Positions 6,527 through 6,964 of a DNA stretch of 6,964 nucleotides are shown here, in pieces (position 1 is the first letter of the stretch; the number at the start of each line of letters is the position of its first letter). The DNA comes from CAZTCJ01 sp964612085. GTDB lineage: Bacteria > Pseudomonadota > Alphaproteobacteria > JAJFIK01. The position numbers were made by a program, and so were the translations under genes. Location: NCBI GenBank assembly GCA_964612085.1, contig CAZTCJ010000137.1:1-6964 (forward strand), in the 5' to 3' direction. The notes beneath the pieces were generated by a model. The model worked only from the letters and a program-made list of their open reading frames with translations. It made no database searches and was not told where the DNA came from.

Positions 6527-6595
6527 TGGGTTGGACTTTGAAGCATTTAACAACCGCCTGAGGGCCTTTGGGCCCCGAGCGAGTGGAGCACGACG

Positions 6596-6961
6596 ATGAA
6601 CAGCCGCCGCCGCATGGTTTATGAAGGCAAGGCCAAAATTCTCTACGAGGGGCCGGAGCCCGGCACCCTGATCGCCCATTTCAAGGACGATGCGACCGCT
6701 TTCAATGCCGAGAAGCATGCGGTCATCGAAGGCAAGGGCGTGCTCAACAACCGCATTTCCGAATATCTGATGAACCAGCTCAATCAGATCGGCGTGCCGA
6801 CCCATTTCGTCCGCCGGCTGAACATGCGCGAACAATTGATCCGCATGGCCGAGATCATCCCCATCGAAGTGGTGGTGCGCAATGTGGCCGCCGGATCGCT
6901 GGCCAAACGCCTGGGTCTCGAAGAGGGCACGCCGCTGCCCCGCTCCATCATCGAGTTCTAA
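6596..6961 (+). CDS. purC: SAICAR synthase, N-terminal half, frame closed by an unexpected TAA at the window edge
   Basis: PurC joins CAIR and aspartate using ATP to form SAICAR, the compound later cleaved by the purB product. The ATP-binding segment YEGKAKILYEGPEPGTL is at residues 9-25 and FKDDATAFN at 29-37. The family signature IIPIEVVVRNVAAGS is at 87-101, followed by GTPLPRSIIEF. ATG 6596 is supported by GTGGAG (about 6583-6588) seven bases upstream. Full-length PurC is about 235-255 residues, but here the frame stops after residue 121 with TAA (6959-6961). In relatives the segment continues as IIEFYYK, so the stop falls exactly where the first Tyr codon (TAT or TAC) is expected, and the next codon, TAC, is the second Tyr. 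The sequence ends there. This is either a nonsense change or a base error at the edge. The identity of the gene is not in doubt. Confidence 0.93.
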   Translation: MNSRRRMVYEGKAKILYEGPEPGTLIAHFKDDATAFNAEKHAVIEGKGVLNNRISEYLMNQLNQIGVPTHFVRRLNMREQLIRMAEIIPIEVVVRNVAAGSLAKRLGLEEGTPLPRSIIEF

Positions 6962-6964
6962 TAC

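Larger units (their letters stand above)
6182..6595. other. Divergent intergenic regulatory region between the DUF1476 gene and purC
   Basis: This 414-base stretch separates two outward-reading genes. Open frames within it are short, overlapping, and show no family resemblance or good ribosome sites, so I read it as non-coding. It holds a candidate promoter for each side and, on the purC side, a long leader of nearly 190 bases with several small inverted repeats. One of these is CAGGG (6432-6436), six bases, CCCTG (6443-6447). None is followed by a T-run. I do not recognise a known riboswitch or small RNA. Confidence 0.7.

Noticed and set aside
6485..6596. Intrinsic terminator at the hairpin before purC
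   Set aside because: No T-run follows the 6504-6526 stem, and the hairpin lies upstream of a gene rather than downstream of one.
6596..6964. Stop-codon reassignment (TAA read as Tyr)
   Set aside because: Three other genes in the window end properly at TAA, and no bacterial code with TAA as Tyr is known to me.

Overview
The window is GC-rich chromosomal DNA that reads as an alphaproteobacterium. The best marker is a DUF1476 gene (the zeta-type inhibitor of the alphaproteobacterial F1Fo-ATP synthase) lying divergent to purC, with purB at the other edge. That housekeeping neighbourhood is typical of the class. The order or genus cannot be told from this sequence. I see no tRNA, rRNA, CRISPR array, insertion sequence or phage gene.

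Layout: (1) 1-474, + strand, 3' part of purB. (2) 580-2699, + strand, a probable two-gene unit: a small outer-membrane lipoprotein resembling the LppM family, and a Tat-exported protein of the arginine deiminase family. (3) 2696-6181, - strand, a probable four-gene unit read from right to left: DUF1476, a periplasmic PQQ-dependent dehydrogenase of the glucose dehydrogenase type, a small gamma-glutamylcyclotransferase-like protein, and a multi-spanning membrane protein resembling DUF3667. (4) 6182-6595, a 414-base divergent regulatory region. (5) 6596-end, + strand, the 5' half of purC, whose frame closes with TAA three bases before the window ends, inside a conserved stretch.

How the genes fit together: purB and purC belong to de novo purine synthesis (PurC makes SAICAR, PurB cleaves it), and the genes between them do not share that pathway. 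Several products act at or beyond the cytoplasmic membrane: the lipoprotein, the exported deiminase homologue, the quinoprotein dehydrogenase and the membrane protein. The dehydrogenase would feed electrons into the respiratory chain, while DUF1476 restrains reverse ATP hydrolysis by ATP synthase. Their overlapping arrangement suggests co-expression, but a shared function is only inference.

The points most worth a second look are the in-frame TAA in purC, the deiminase homologue that keeps the catalytic residues but has His where the arginine enzyme has a carboxylate-binding Arg, and the dehydrogenase that lacks the usual membrane anchor and seems to start at a TTG inside the end of DUF1476. 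I found no convincing wholly new system.
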